This document shows, piece by piece, positions 42,430 to 53,089 of a stretch of 64,000 bases of DNA (positions are counted from its first letter, which is position 1; each line of letters starts with the position of its first letter). Location of the stretch: assembly GCA_905221605.1 (NCBI GenBank), contig CAJNDS010000014.1, positions 853,920 through 917,919 of the forward strand. The letters are read 5' to 3'. The notes under the pieces were generated by a model, which did not search any database, was not told the DNA's origin, and saw nothing but the letters and a program-made list of their open reading frames with translations. This DNA is from Symbiodinium natans (lineage: Eukaryota > Sar > Dinophyceae > Suessiales > Symbiodiniaceae). The position numbers and the translations under genes are program-made.

Positions 42430-43400
42430 GTCTGCTGTCAATTTCCTTGGGGTTCGGAGCGCAGCTCTGTAGCTGTAGCATGCTGTAGCTGTTCTGTAAA
42501 CGGCATGACGACAAGAGCTTCCGAGCACTGTTTCCACCGGATGTTTGGGATGTTGGGAAGCGCAAATTTGGCACGTTAGGGGCTGGGGGGCTGGAAACCA
42601 CTGTCCAAACGCTCGCCAGAGTTCACTTTTTGTATTCTGGCACTCATTGGCAGAACAGCTCGACCCGCAAAGCAGAGTACGTCTGCAGGGAAGGCTTGAC
42701 AAAGCCCTGAGCATCCCTGAGTCAAGGCTTGAAGCCACAACAAACTGAACCATGTAGCCGCTATCATTGCTATGATGTACAAGCTTACACGAATGGCAAC
42801 CAGCTGTCTCTACAGGCCGAAGTCTAGAAATGCAGGCTGGAGAACTGTGCAAAGTCTGGCCTGTCTTAGGCACAGATATCGAGTGTCCAGCGGCCGGCAC
42901 ACCTTCGTGTGCATGCTCAGTCCTGGCACACATGACCCCCCCTAGAATCAAGCCGCAACAAAGACCAACGCATGCGCTCCATGGGGGTCATCTACCTGGA
43001 CTCTAAACTTTGATTGTTTGGATCTTGCCGGTGCCTTGGACTGCTACCGAGCAAGACGCACTGCAAGTGCCGACTGTGAAGTGAAGTATGATTTGGGACA
43101 AGCAGGGCAGCAGACCAGAGCAGAATCTAACCTTGCCATACTCCTTGGGAGATAGGCGCACCTAACTAGCTAAGCCTTGCCCCACCTTGCTGCTTTATGG
43201 CTGGCTGGTTGGTGTACCAACGCCAGGTGGGGCACTGCAACTGCAACTGCCACGGAGGAATGCACTGCTTGGTTCAGCGCGCCTCCGTACAAGAGACTAA
43301 CTGCATTGCGAGCAAATCCAGCATCTGGGCCATGATGCTGCAGCGGCGTGCCAGCAAAAAGCGTAGTTGCTGCAGCTTCTAAAATAACTGGGCGGCAAAG
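42430..43400. other. No firm gene
   Basis: A 184-codon minus frame (42,397-42,951) is Cys/Ser-rich and may hold an exon around LDSGMLRALSSLPCRRTLL. A minus frame at 43,170-43,412 is Ala/Val-rich. Neither shows a domain. Confidence 0.4.
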
Positions 43401-43408
43401 GTTGGCAC

Positions 43409-44200
43409 TCACAAGAGATCCTTAAGCCACACCTGAACCAGGTCTCGGCCAGGCGGGCAGCTGCAAAACATGTTCCAAACTAAGGCTGAAGTGATATGAT
43501 GTGCTGCCTGACATTTTTCAGAAGCAGAAATGACGTGCCGGCGTCCAGCCCCACCTTCTTCCACAATTTCGAAGAGGGCTTCCGAGCACACCATGTCCTG
43601 CAGAAGTCTCTTGGGAGAGCAGAAACCGGAGCCCGATTCATTGCCAACTCTGAAATCCAAAAGCAGCTCCGTTACTGCTCCCCGTTTCTGTGCCAATAAC
43701 TTGCTGTCTCGCTCCGGGTGGAGTTCTCCAGGGAGCAGCGGGTCTATGTCCTGTCAAGTCTGTGTTAACATGGTGCTCCCAAGGCGAACTTCAGAAGGGG
43801 CCTTGGATGAGCCCGTCCATGGGGTTGCGACACGACCCATGTTTAGTGCTGATGTGGCCTGCGCAATCTTGCAGGCATCCCAAGAGCCACTTAAGACAAT
43901 TTGGGCAACCAAGTTCCAGGCCCCTGATGCAGGGTTTCCTGAGCAACAATCTCTGCCATCGCAGCTGCACCAGTCATTGCCATCGCTGTGCACTCTGAGG
44001 CATCTTCCATCCTGCATGTCTCCAAAGCCCACCCGCTTCCTTGGCTGAAGCAAAAGCAGCGCCGGCTCGTCGTACAGCTCATGCGCAAGCCGGAACATGT
44101 TCAAAGAACCCCGAAAGCCTCTCGATTTCCCACGTAACCACGATTTACTACTTACACCTACTGCGCCTTGTCTCAGACTAAGCATAGTGGGAAGGGGCAA
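43409..44200 (-). CDS. Candidate multi-exon gene, unrecognised
   Basis: Three coding-like minus stretches: FRGSLNMFRLAHELYDEPAL (about 44,120-44,050), MEDASECTAMAMTGAAAMAE (about 44,010-43,900), and KRGAVTELLLDFRVGNESGS with LLQDMVCSEALFEIVEEGG (about 43,690-43,520). The Ala-rich helical character would suit an all-helical protein, but no repeat family is established. Confidence 0.38.
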
Positions 44201-44437
44201 AGCCCTTGATGTTGCTAGGACATTCTAACTTGCACAGCGGACTTCTTTCTGGGTTTTAGGACCCAAGGGACAAGGTGCGCTGGATCCACAGTTGGAGACC
44301 ACATGTACATGTACTGCGGCTCTGTGCGAACATGAGAAGGTGCAAAAAAGGTGTATTGTGAATAGAAAGAATGGATTTAACATGCTCACCCGTGTGATGT
44401 GACATGGTACTGCCATACTGGCACGCAAGCACAGCTA

Positions 44438-44938
44438 TCACTCGCTGCAAGAGCTGAACCAGAAAGCGATGCTAATGTCCGCCTTCCATGTGAAGTTCAC
44501 ATGTCTATAGACACAACGGCGAATAGAAAACCATGGACCACTTGGTTTGAAGATACATAGAGCGACCACAAGCAGGAACGTCAGAGGGACGTCTCCTTCT
44601 ATTGGGTAGTGAGTCATGGAAGCGCAGTGACCCCTTGTGGATCTTCCTCTGCAAACTAGGGCCCTGTGTTTGTCACATTCCCAAGGATGGGTATGTTGAA
44701 AGCACTCCACATGTGCCAAACATTCAACACATGCATCATATAGTGTCTTAGCCAATGTCTGCAATTCACTTGGTTTGGGATGATGCGCCCGCTTCCCAGT
44801 TGGTTGTGCCAATTGAAGACTACTTTCTGCCTTGGTGGCAAGGGCGCCCTGGCCGCTGTTATTTAACCAACTGCAGGGAAGTGTCAGGTCCCCGATACTC
44901 GGCTCAGGAGATTCTGCCCCCATGGCATCCAGCTCCAT
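44438..44938 (-). CDS. Candidate ORF, unrecognised
   Basis: A 166-codon minus frame. The central part, SELQTLAKTLYDACVECLAH, looks coding; the last third is hydrophobic and aromatic (LTFLLVVALCIFKPSG) and may be intron. No domain is recognised. Confidence 0.28.
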   Translation of the reverse strand: MELDAMGAESPEPSIGDLTLPCSWLNNSGQGALATKAESSLQLAQPTGKRAHHPKPSELQTLAKTLYDACVECLAHVECFQHTHPWECDKHRALVCRGRSTRGHCASMTHYPIEGDVPLTFLLVVALCIFKPSGPWFSIRRCVYRHVNFTWKADISIAFWFSSCSE

Positions 44939-44989
44939 GCCTCACCAAGGGAAGTTTGGAACACTCTGAGACACTGGATTTCCAGTCTT

Positions 44990-45570
44990 TGGAACTTGTG
45001 CGGAAACTGACCGGTTGCTGATGGTTGCCGGGACACGTGAAACCTCATCAACCGGACAGGTTGCCACCTTAAGCAACTCACTGAGCCAGAGCTGCCAAGA
45101 CATGCACGGGGGCCCGTCGCCACGTGGGCAACATTGCTTCGTCGAGCACATCCACAAGTCTGCAGCCAAGTGTCTGCTTCACCTTGTTGCGTCCAGGCAC
45201 GTGAAACTGTGGTTTCAGGGAGCTCCCAAACACGAGTTGGCACGCAGAGCACGGCACTGTGCTCCGCTTTCCAGGGTCGCCAGAAGCTCCTCTTGCCGCG
45301 GGGCTTTCCGTCGTCCGCACCTGCGCTCGGTCGCTGACCCCCTTGCACGGCAGAAGAGCATCGCCACTGCCTTTTTGCACATCGAGGTCCCAGCCTCGAA
45401 GCGCTGACTCTGAGGTGTGTGGTGTGTTTTGGCGAGCGGATGTAGGCAAATGTGAGCACAGCGTACCCAGTAGCACAGCTGAAAGCCGAGCGCCAGTCCG
45501 TGTCCCAGGTGGTCAGGGCCCCGGTCTTCAGCCTCCCGCTCAATGGCCTGAAAAGAGGGGGCGTTATATA
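44990..45570. other. Open frames on both strands, unassigned
   Basis: Overlapping frames in several phases (minus 44,884-45,642 and 45,078-45,476; plus 45,015-45,407). None has a recognisable domain, and the correct frame could not be chosen. Confidence 0.35.
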
Positions 45571-45599
45571 ATCAAGCGTTTCAGTCGCCCTGGGCATGT

Positions 45600-47010
45600 T
45601 CAGTGCAGGTTCGTCCCCTGGTTCTCGCCTGGCCACTTGCAAGCAGCACCTCCTCCAGGGAATACTCCAGCGAGTGTGCCTGGGCAGAAGCTCTCACCAG
45701 GATTCTGCCGAAGAAAAGATCGCGTTGCGAGAGCATGCGGAGGCCTGCTGGCACTCGTCGGCCGCTGTCTGCTCCTCGGGCTCGGCCTGCATCAAAGCAT
45801 CTCTGCACTCTCTCGATACATCACGCAAACAGAAAACAGAGAGCGACTTGGGCTAGATTGCAGCACCTGCACCTCAGCCGCAGCGATACCGACTCGCGGT
45901 GCTTCAGGTGGACCCCTGGCACTCAGCACCTGATGACGGCACGCTCCTGTGCGCATCTAGTGCTACCAGCTGCCACTTCTCACAGCAATCAGTAGCTCTC
46001 CACAGGCAAGGCCTGGCGTGGTGTGTCAGTTGCCGGGCGTGGCGGAGGTGGATGCTGCTGAGCAACAACCTTGCAAGCACTCGGTGCAAGTGGTGGAGTG
46101 CTGCAGTACACTTGGGCGCATCAGCTCGGGGCCGCACCCCAAAAGACTTTGCTGCCTCCGTCTGTCTCTTCAGCACCAGCTCACGCTGCCGCATCATTTT
46201 CTGCCTCTGGCTTCCGATGTTCATCACCTCAACCTCAACCCTCTCAGCCCTTTTTGACCCTCAAAGAGGCCTGAAGTGGGGCGACTACACCGACTCCACA
46301 ATCCGGCATTGCACAATGTTTGCTGCCAGGCACTTGCCGCAAAGTTGCGATCTATGACTAGTGCTGCCTGGCTGCTGCATACTTGCAGGGCCTCCGCACG
46401 GGTGCGTTGCACGTTATACACCATGATTGCATTGGCACTAGCATGCACTAGCCAGGGATCTCGCCGTCCGACCGTGCCGAGAGTGGCTGACCCAGGTCCT
46501 CACCTCGCCGGAACCCCCGCCGCATGGCAGCAAAAAAAAGCAGTAGTCTTTGCACAGCGACTTGACTTCAGAAGCTTTCAAAACTTGCATTTCCTGGCCT
46601 GCCATGGCCCGCGACATGCCACAGAAGACTTCACTACCCCATTCAAAGGCGCTCAGAGACAAGGCGTCGAAAACGGCAAGCTTCACCATTCCAGAAAAGC
46701 CCAGAGCGAACGGGGAAGGAGCAGCTGAAGCTGGGCCTACTTCTTACAAGCCACATTCCGGCACAGCCACCTTTGCGCCGCCCAAACCTGCTCATGGAGG
46801 CCAATTTACAGTACAGTCGCCAGCCTTCAGTTCCCAAGCCTGCTTGGAATGGAAACTAAGAGACTTGGGCAAAACCGTGCTTGCTTATACGATGTTCTCA
46901 CTGCAATGGAAGATGTCGAAAGTTCAGGAAGGGACGGTGTCCATTTCCGGTGTCGGTCTATACATGCAGCATCATTTCGTTCATGGACGAGAGGAACTCT
47001 TTTGCTAGGT
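45600..47010 (-). CDS. Candidate multi-exon gene with coiled-coil segment
   Basis: Coding-like minus stretches are VFDALSLSAFEWGSEVFCGM with EMQVLKASEVKSLCKDY (about 46,680-46,530), a heptad-like helix RQKMMRQRELVLKRQTEAAK (about 46,210-46,130), and ALMQAEPEEQTAADECQQA (about 45,800-45,730). They lie in different frames and so imply introns. The middle segment is a likely coiled coil. No catalytic domain is seen. Confidence 0.35.
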
Positions 47011-47249
47011 TGACCATCCAGCGCGCAAAAGCTTTGTCCACGTGAAGATGTCGGCAATGGGCCATCTTCTCTGAGTCTAAAACAAGCAGAAGCTCACTGC
47101 TCCTTGCGGAGGCGAGACACTTTGGTCTGCCACATGTCGAGAAATAACTTGGAGGCCTTCAAGAGCTTTCCTCGCTATCGTCGCTCTCATTAGAAATCGA
47201 ATCTGCCTGGAGCCATTCCTGAGCATGCTGAAGTCGGACACCGTCAGAC

Positions 47250-48286
47250 CTAATGACTGTCAGTTGCCGGGCTGTAACATGCGATGTGCAGCTCGGACTC
47301 GTGTACGCAGATTGCGACGGCCACAAGCGGTGCTACTGGCATGAAGCACCATCGCACTTCCAGCCCAAAAGTCGCCACCAAACGCTCCCCCAGCACTGCA
47401 CCACAAATCATACCACTTAACCTCAATTTATGACGGCTTGTGGGGAGTACTATGAAGCAGTCGTCAACTTGCACAATGTAAAATGCTCTGAGAAATTGCC
47501 ATTGTCGAGCAGACAGTCTCTTGACAAATCTTATCCTAGATGTGTCCGGGCACACGATGGCACTGAGCATGACATCCTCGCGCAGAGTGACCACAGTCTC
47601 CTTGCGCAGCAGCTCGTAAAGCCTTGAGACATTGAAAAGGTGCTTGGCCACACCGGTCGTTGGAAGACTCAGGTTCTGCAGCGCGAAGGCCTCAAAGCAG
47701 CGGAAAGTTCAAGCGCGCGACGCGTTGCGAAGCCTCTTGAGCCGAACACATTGAGCTTCCCACCTCCGCTACGCCGAAGATTGGGATGAGCCCAAGAATC
47801 CACCAGCGAGGCGAGTGGCCGCGGTCACTCAGATTGTACGCAACATCTACCGCGGTGGAGATCCTCGGAGCTTCAGTCGGTCCCCAGCCCCAAGCCAAGC
47901 AGAAACAACGAAGAGGGGTCCCCTACTGTAAACCCTAAATTCTGCGAGGGAAAAACACACAGTCATATGAAACAGCTCTGAAGTGTCACTGCCACCACGA
48001 CGGCAGTCCATGATCCACCCCTGCGTGGGCAGATCCTCTGAATCTCAGTATACATAGCGGAACCCGTGGCCCAGGAGGCCATGACGCACAGATAGAAAAG
48101 TACATCTGACCAGGAGCACTTGGCCAGCTCCCTGCCAGCAAAGATGACATTCCCGGTCATGCTGGCTGCAAAGCTTCCATAGCGCATGTAAGTGATCACA
48201 TCGGCATAGCCCGCCAAGAAGGACAACGAAAGAGTTGCCAGAACATGCAATAGGCCGTGACAGTGTCGCCACTGCAGAGGTGCCAT
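47250..48286 (-). CDS. DUF1275 (YoaK-type) six-helix membrane protein
   Basis: An ATG at 48,286 starts MAPLQWRHCHG. Helix 1 then reads LSFLAGYADVITYMRYGSF, followed by the family signature ASMTGNVIFAG. Helices 2 and 3 are VLFYLCVMASWATGSAMY and WTAVVVAVTLQSC (exon 1, to about 47,970). Exon 2 gives RWWILGLIPIFG, ending at 47,773. An 82-bp GT-AG intron (47,772-47,691) leads in phase 0 to exon 3, AFALQNLSLPTTGVAKHLF, the conserved glutamine-asparagine and TT motif. A last exon (about 47,430-47,250) gives helices 5 and 6 (SGMICGAVLGERLVATFGL and CFMPVAPLVAVAICV). Six helices fit the family length. DUF1275 proteins are common in bacteria and of uncertain function, possibly transporters. The exon 1-2 junction is not resolved. 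Confidence 0.8.
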
Positions 48287-48405
48287 TCTTGATCCGCTAT
48301 GAATCTCGAACGATGTGCTGCTATGACACTCCGACCTAGTCTGAGATTTAGCTGGTCTCAATGCAAGACAAAGTGTCCAAACACCTGTCCGCTGCAAGGT
48401 GTCGC

Positions 48406-48449
48406 CTGCTAGGTCTCTGCTAGGTCTCTGCTAGGTCTCTGTTAGGTCT
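48406..48449. repeat. 11-bp tandem repeat (CTGCTAGGTCT)x4
   Basis: Three exact copies and one with a single change, about 120-165 bp upstream of the DUF1275 start and just after the end of the preceding minus-strand gene. It sits in the only intergenic gap between the two and could be regulatory, but nothing proves it. Confidence 0.85.
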
Positions 48450-48463
48450 GCTCCATTCTGCTC

Positions 48464-49623
48464 TCACACGAACTCATCGGTTGTCAGGAGCAGTCGGGGA
48501 ACTACACAGCCAAATTCTGCAAGGTCACGTTCACGCTGGGACACACAGACACTGGCGGGCCGAATAGCACATGGCTTGACCTTTTGTTGGTCTTCCACAT
48601 CCGAAAACAGGATGCAACTCTCGATTTGACATTTGCAAAGGCTGCTCACCACCCGCACTCATGGCCTGGCCAAGGGCGAAACAGCCGCTACGAAGTGTCC
48701 GCGTTCGCGGTGCTGCTGCTGTATTCCGATTCTGGTGACACACAAAAGAAAGGAAAATCGGAAAGGGCGGCGTCCATCATAGGATTGGACACTGCACTGC
48801 AGGCACAATATCTCAAGTAATGTCGTGACCTGGAAGCCCACAGAAGCATGCCAGGGCACGGCGTGGCACGGAATGGCACGGCAGATTGGTGGAACCCTTG
48901 GCCCCACACCTTCTCGTGGTGGCCAAGAGAGCACTGTGAGGCTGAACTCCTCACAAGTACTTCGGCTTTGTTACCAATTTCATCGAGCATTCTCGGTCTG
49001 TCTGTTCCCCCACACAGTTCTCCAAGCAAACTCCTCCAGGTCTCGGATCTTCTGCAGCATTGTTGGCGTGTCCCTGAGTGCGGGCTACTCCATGTGCATA
49101 CATGGTCTGACCAGAAGATGGAAACATTCAGGTACCTCGAAACAAGGACAGATGTCAAACGGAATCTAGAGTTCGGCATCGCTGAGATTGTCACAGATCC
49201 TGGCCATTAAGCTCCACGATTCGGTCGCCCGCTTTGATATTCAATGCATGTGTCTGGCAGGCCAACATTTCATTCATTCTCCCTGTCTATCTGAGTCTAG
49301 CTGTCAACCACCGCGACGCAGTGAGGGGGCCACACATATCTGGCCTTCACCACCCCATCAGTGATGCTCTTTACGCATATTCCACCTGATCCAAGCCGCA
49401 AGAAAGCCACTAAATGCCTGGACAAGCCACCCACCGCATTGCCAAAGGTCCCTGGGCCGTAACCGATTCGCGGACCTAGAGGGTTCTCCGAGGCATAGTG
49501 CAAATTCAGCCCCAAAACGTCGGGGCCCTTCTTGATGCTCACGCTAGAAACCTCGTGTCTCGAGCGAGGTTCGATGGGTATCGAGCTCACGACAAACTTT
49601 GCTGGACTTTGCCTGCTCAGCAC
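48464..49623 (-). CDS. PDZ-domain protein
   Basis: Joining four minus exons gives a complete PDZ core. Exon A (to 49,476) has KKGPDVLGLNLHYASENPL, whose LGLNL is the carboxylate-binding loop. After a 90-bp GT-AG intron (49,475-49,386), exon B reads GGICVKSITDGVVK. After a 91-bp GC-AG intron (49,344-49,254), exon C reads THALNIKAGDRIVELNGQD. After a 121-bp GT-AG intron (49,194-49,074), exon D reads DTPTMLQKIRDLEEFAWRTV. The 90-bp intron is a multiple of three and contains no stop, so a naive ORF runs through it. A probable last exon ends PRLLLTTDEFV at 48,464. PDZ domains bind C-terminal peptides; the partner is unknown. The N-terminus lies upstream, possibly in the exons at 49.64-50.17 kb. 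Confidence 0.78.
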
Positions 49624-49640
49624 GCAAGTCCATTAAGGCC

Positions 49641-50174
49641 TCAGCGACTGGATGTTGGAACTTCAGCCTGAGTGGGTAGAGAGTAGTACAGGGGTGTGGG
49701 CCTTCGGCCTGCAACGTTGAACGATGCAACCTGTGTGCGTCCGGAATGGGAATCTGGCAATGCATGGGTTCGGCCCCCGTGCAGAGCAGCCGCCAACTTC
49801 TGGGCCACCACTTCACCCGTGTCTGCGCTGATTCCATTTACCTGGCGACACCAGGATTGCAAGATGTGGCAGCCTTTTTCCGGCTTTGAACATGCACAAG
49901 GAGTGCTTCTGACTGCGACAGCATCGAAACACAGACACGCCTGGATCAGCCGGTCACGTGGTCGCACCACTTCGTTCGGCGTGCCTCAGCGTTCGGCCAC
50001 ACACCAAGGAGGCCGGAACTTGGGGCACTGTAAGCAGAGGCCACAACATTTCGAATTCCAAGCATCTATCAGGGAGCCTTTGCTCACACGGGCGACGATG
50101 CATGCCTTAGGTGAAAAGCCCAAGAATGCCCCCTTGGGCTTTGAAAGGTTCCTCCTAGGCGAATGGACTACCAA
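49641..50174 (-). CDS. Candidate upstream exons, possibly of the PDZ gene
   Basis: Minus stretches RNLSKPKGAFLGFSPKACIV (about 50,150-50,090), GEVVAQKLAAALHGGRTHA (about 49,820-49,760) and, in another frame, HPVAEALMDLRAEQAKSSKV (about 49,650-49,590) look coding. They lie directly upstream of the PDZ exons on the same strand. They may be its N-terminal part or a separate gene. Confidence 0.32.
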
Positions 50175-50467
50175 AACGTCGCCAGAAGCCGAGGCACGCT
50201 TGCATCCATAAAGTCCTCAGTACTGTGCCGCAAGACGCACGACTTCAGGTGTTTATGGTGAGAAATGTATGAACCGGGATGAGTGTACATTGCTGGATCT
50301 GCGGGTCAACACAGGTGGATGAGGAAATCGCGCGTGACTTCACTTGTACCACTCGAATGTTTTAGCCAGGCTCCCGCGCCACACAGCGCCATACCCCTGA
50401 CGCAACCGCCGAAGCACTGCCACAACGCGCGTGAAAGCCCACGCCGCCTCCGCCGCTACGTGTTTTC

Positions 50468-50738
50468 TGCCACTTGCCCCCGCTTGTCCCACTTGCCCAC
50501 TTGCCCCATCTGCACGTTTCTGCCACATGCCTCACATTAGGCTGATGGTGAGGCAGAGTCGTGGTTATTTGGACCGGCCGATGAGGGGGATGACTGCGCA
50601 AGTCTGTTCGAGGGGCAGAGTTGTGGCTGGGGCGCGAGAGGTAAGTGGGGCAAGTGAGGCAAGTGGGGCAATATCAATTAGCTCTTCCGCAAGTGGGGGC
50701 AAGTGGGGCAAGTGCGGCAAGTGGGGCAATGAACGCTA
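50468..50738. repeat. Inverted pair of GCAAGTGGG minisatellites
   Basis: The segment 50,468-50,520 holds CCACTTGCCC-type units and 50,640-50,735 holds GGGGCAAGTG-type units, the reverse complement, with about 120 bp between. The two could pair into a long imperfect hairpin. Confidence 0.8.
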
Positions 50739-50739
50739 G

Positions 50740-51380
50740 TGGTTGCCGCGGGCCCTCGCAATGCACGGTCATTCTTCCTTACTGTCATCAACCCACGCCC
50801 AGCTGGATGGCAGGGCTATGCGGGAACTTAAGTTGTCAAGTCCCTGCCAGGCAAATCATATTAGGCCGGACCATATTCGGAGCGCAAAAGTGGCATGGAC
50901 ATGGAAATTCCGAAAGAGTAAGCTGATACTAGCTTTCGAAGTCGAATGGAAACTGATCGATCCTCCTTGAAAAACTTCTTGAGGCCATGGTGCAAGCGTC
51001 AAGCCAAGAGGTGTTCCGTCGGGTGCGGAATCGACTCCCACGACAAAGCTGGCTCCCTGAAGTGGGCCTGCACAAGAGCTTCTGCGGAAAAATGATGATA
51101 GTAATAGCAACAACAATTATAATCATAATCATAAAAAACAAACTGCACGGAGCTACCCAGCATCAGATGCCAAGATCATCCTGACTCCACCCATACTTAA
51201 ACCCCCTTGCACCTGGCAGCTCCATGCGGGGCCAGCGCACCTGCACCCCACCACGCGTGGCGAACCCGGACTTGGAAAGAGCCATGTGGTACTGTGGTAA
51301 AGAGTGTCGGCCATGCTGCTTACGAAAGAACACTTTCTTGAAGAGCTATGTTATCCGCCGACCCCAGCGGTAGCAGGGCG
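50740..51380. other. No supported gene; AT-rich patch
   Basis: Overlapping short frames only. An ATAATAATC-like patch lies at about 51,090-51,145. Confidence 0.4.
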
Positions 51381-51384
51381 GCGT

Positions 51385-52300
51385 CAGTGAAGACCCCCCA
51401 CCGCCCTCACCGCCCTCACCCGCTCTCACAGCATGCTGCTCATGACACCTTGAATTGGAGTGTTTTTGCATTGTTTGGCTTCAGTGCATGCCCAAACCCC
51501 ACCACCCATCGCCCTCACCCATGACGCCTTGAATTGGACCTTTGACCCCCCCCCACCCCATCCATTCAGGTGGTTTAAAGGGTCCAGTGCATGCCCGACC
51601 ACCCCCTGACCAATCTCTAGTGTTTTAAGCATTCCAGTCCATGCCCGCCCTGACCGCCCTCACCGCTCTCACCGCTCTCATCACTCCCCCTCCCTATGCC
51701 CCCCAGTCCACCCCTCCCTGACACCAACCCTTTGCCCTCAACCCCCCACCCTCGACTCTGAAACCCCACCCCCCCCCACCCCCCCCATCCCTTCCCTCCT
51801 AGGCCCCTACCCCCTACTCCGCCCTGACAAATCTCTAGTTTGAGGGATTCCAATCCAAGCCCGCCCTAACCGCCTCCCCGCTCTCATCACTCCCCTGCCT
51901 TCCGCCCCCAACTCCACCAACCCTCAACCGTCACCTCCCCTGTCCACCCGCCGCGCTCCACCCTGCCTTCCGCCCCAACCCTCTCACCAGAGCTGGTCAA
52001 ATGAGTCAGGCCCCCCTTTCCGCCAGCCGCCCCCACCCTCTCCCACTCCCACTCCCTAACCCTCCCACCAACCCTCCCCAGCCCTCATCATTACCCCCTC
52101 CCACCATCGTGCACCATCCGACCGCCCCCCCGCTCTCACCGCTCTCATCGCTTCTTCATCTCTATGCCCCCCAGTCCACCCCTGCCTTCCGCCCCCAACT
52201 CCCTAATCCGACACCAACCCTCTACCGTCACCCCCCACCGCCGCCCCCCTTTCCACCCGCCCCAATGCGACTGTCTTGGGTCTGGGGTCGGCGGCACTGG
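51385..52300. repeat. C-rich higher-order minisatellite (~216-260 bp period)
   Basis: CACCGCTCTCATCACTCCCC-type blocks recur near 51,660, 51,870 and 52,135. The phrase ATCTCTAGT...CATTCCAGTCC at about 51,612 recurs about 216 bp later at 51,828, and CACCTTGAATTGGA-like phrases recur at 51,450 and 51,525. Strand composition is strongly C over G. Gly/Pro-rich frames here are not genes. Confidence 0.8.
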
Positions 52301-52553
52301 CGGTAGCCATTAAATATGGAGGTTTCCGACAATAGGAGTAGCCCGTTGATCGGGCAGCGCGAGGTCCCCAAAGGACCGAGCAAATGCGGACCTTTTAGCC
52401 CGGGTCGTCCCGGGAATAGCCTTGCTGGCCTCTGGCCTTCTGCGAAGCAGAATTAGGCCGGACGCCAGTGCCGCCGACCCCCGCGTGCCGCCGGTGAACG
52501 GTTTTTTTTTTTCGTGGTTTTTTGCTCGCCACGGAGGCCCCCAGAGGGCGCGC

Positions 52554-52660
52554 ATCATGAGCATCAGCGGGTCCAGGCCGGGACCCCCAGGCGCGCATCA
52601 GGAGCATCAGCGGCTCCCGGGGCGGGACCCCGGGGGCACATCAGGAGCATGATGCCCCCC
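52554..52660. repeat. Dispersed GCATCATGAGCATCAGCG repeat cluster
   Basis: Three related copies in about 100 bp (near 52,552, 52,590 and 52,640), each followed by G/C-rich GGGACCCC-type sequence. The exact 15-mer core is shared with 35.9 kb and the large elements. Confidence 0.75.
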
Positions 52661-52699
52661 AAAGGGCGGGCATAAGCGATGTGTCTAAGCCCGGGGCTA

Positions 52700-52895
52700 G
52701 GAAAAGGGGAGTTTAGGGGCCTTATAAAGTGCTTAGAAACTTTAAGGGAGTCTAGGAGCCTCAAACGCTTAGAGATTTGAAGGGAGTTTAGGGGCCTGAA
52801 AATGCTTGGAAACTTTGAGGGGGTTGAGGAGCCTCAAACGCTTAGAGATTTTAAGGGAGTTTAGGGGCCTCAAAATGCTTAGAAACTGCTCGCCC
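52700..52895. repeat. ~37-bp tandem repeat (GGAGTTTAGGGGCCT...)
   Basis: About five units with alternating sub-types: AGGAGCCTCAAACGCTTAGA and AGGGGCCTCAAAATGCTTAG. Neighbouring units differ more than units two apart, suggesting a ~74-bp higher-order unit. Confidence 0.85.
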
Positions 52896-52899
52896 CGCG

Positions 52900-53086
52900 C
52901 TTCTGCCTGTGCTGCCCGCCCATGGGCGCAGCCCCTTAAAATAACTATGTGTTGAATCTGCTTCATCAGTTCCAAGAGCCGGTCTCCATATGGCTTGCAG
53001 CTGTCCTCGGCTGCGTCGTGCCGGCCGATGTCATCATCCACGACGCTCTGCGTCTCGATGAGGGCCGCAGGTTCTTGGAAACACAA
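52900..53086 (-). CDS. Candidate exon, unrecognised
   Basis: A minus stretch reading ALIETQSVVDDDIGRHDAAE and then DRLLELMKQIQHIV has acidic, helical coding character. It ends as it enters the 37-bp repeat. No domain is recognised. Confidence 0.32.
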
Positions 53087-53089
53087 GTC

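Noticed and set aside
47736-47747. Relic of the dinoflagellate spliced leader (reverse of GTTCGGCTCAAG)
   Set aside because: Only about 10 bases agree, they fall inside an inferred intron, and the 5' part of the leader is absent. No convincing leader relic was seen elsewhere.
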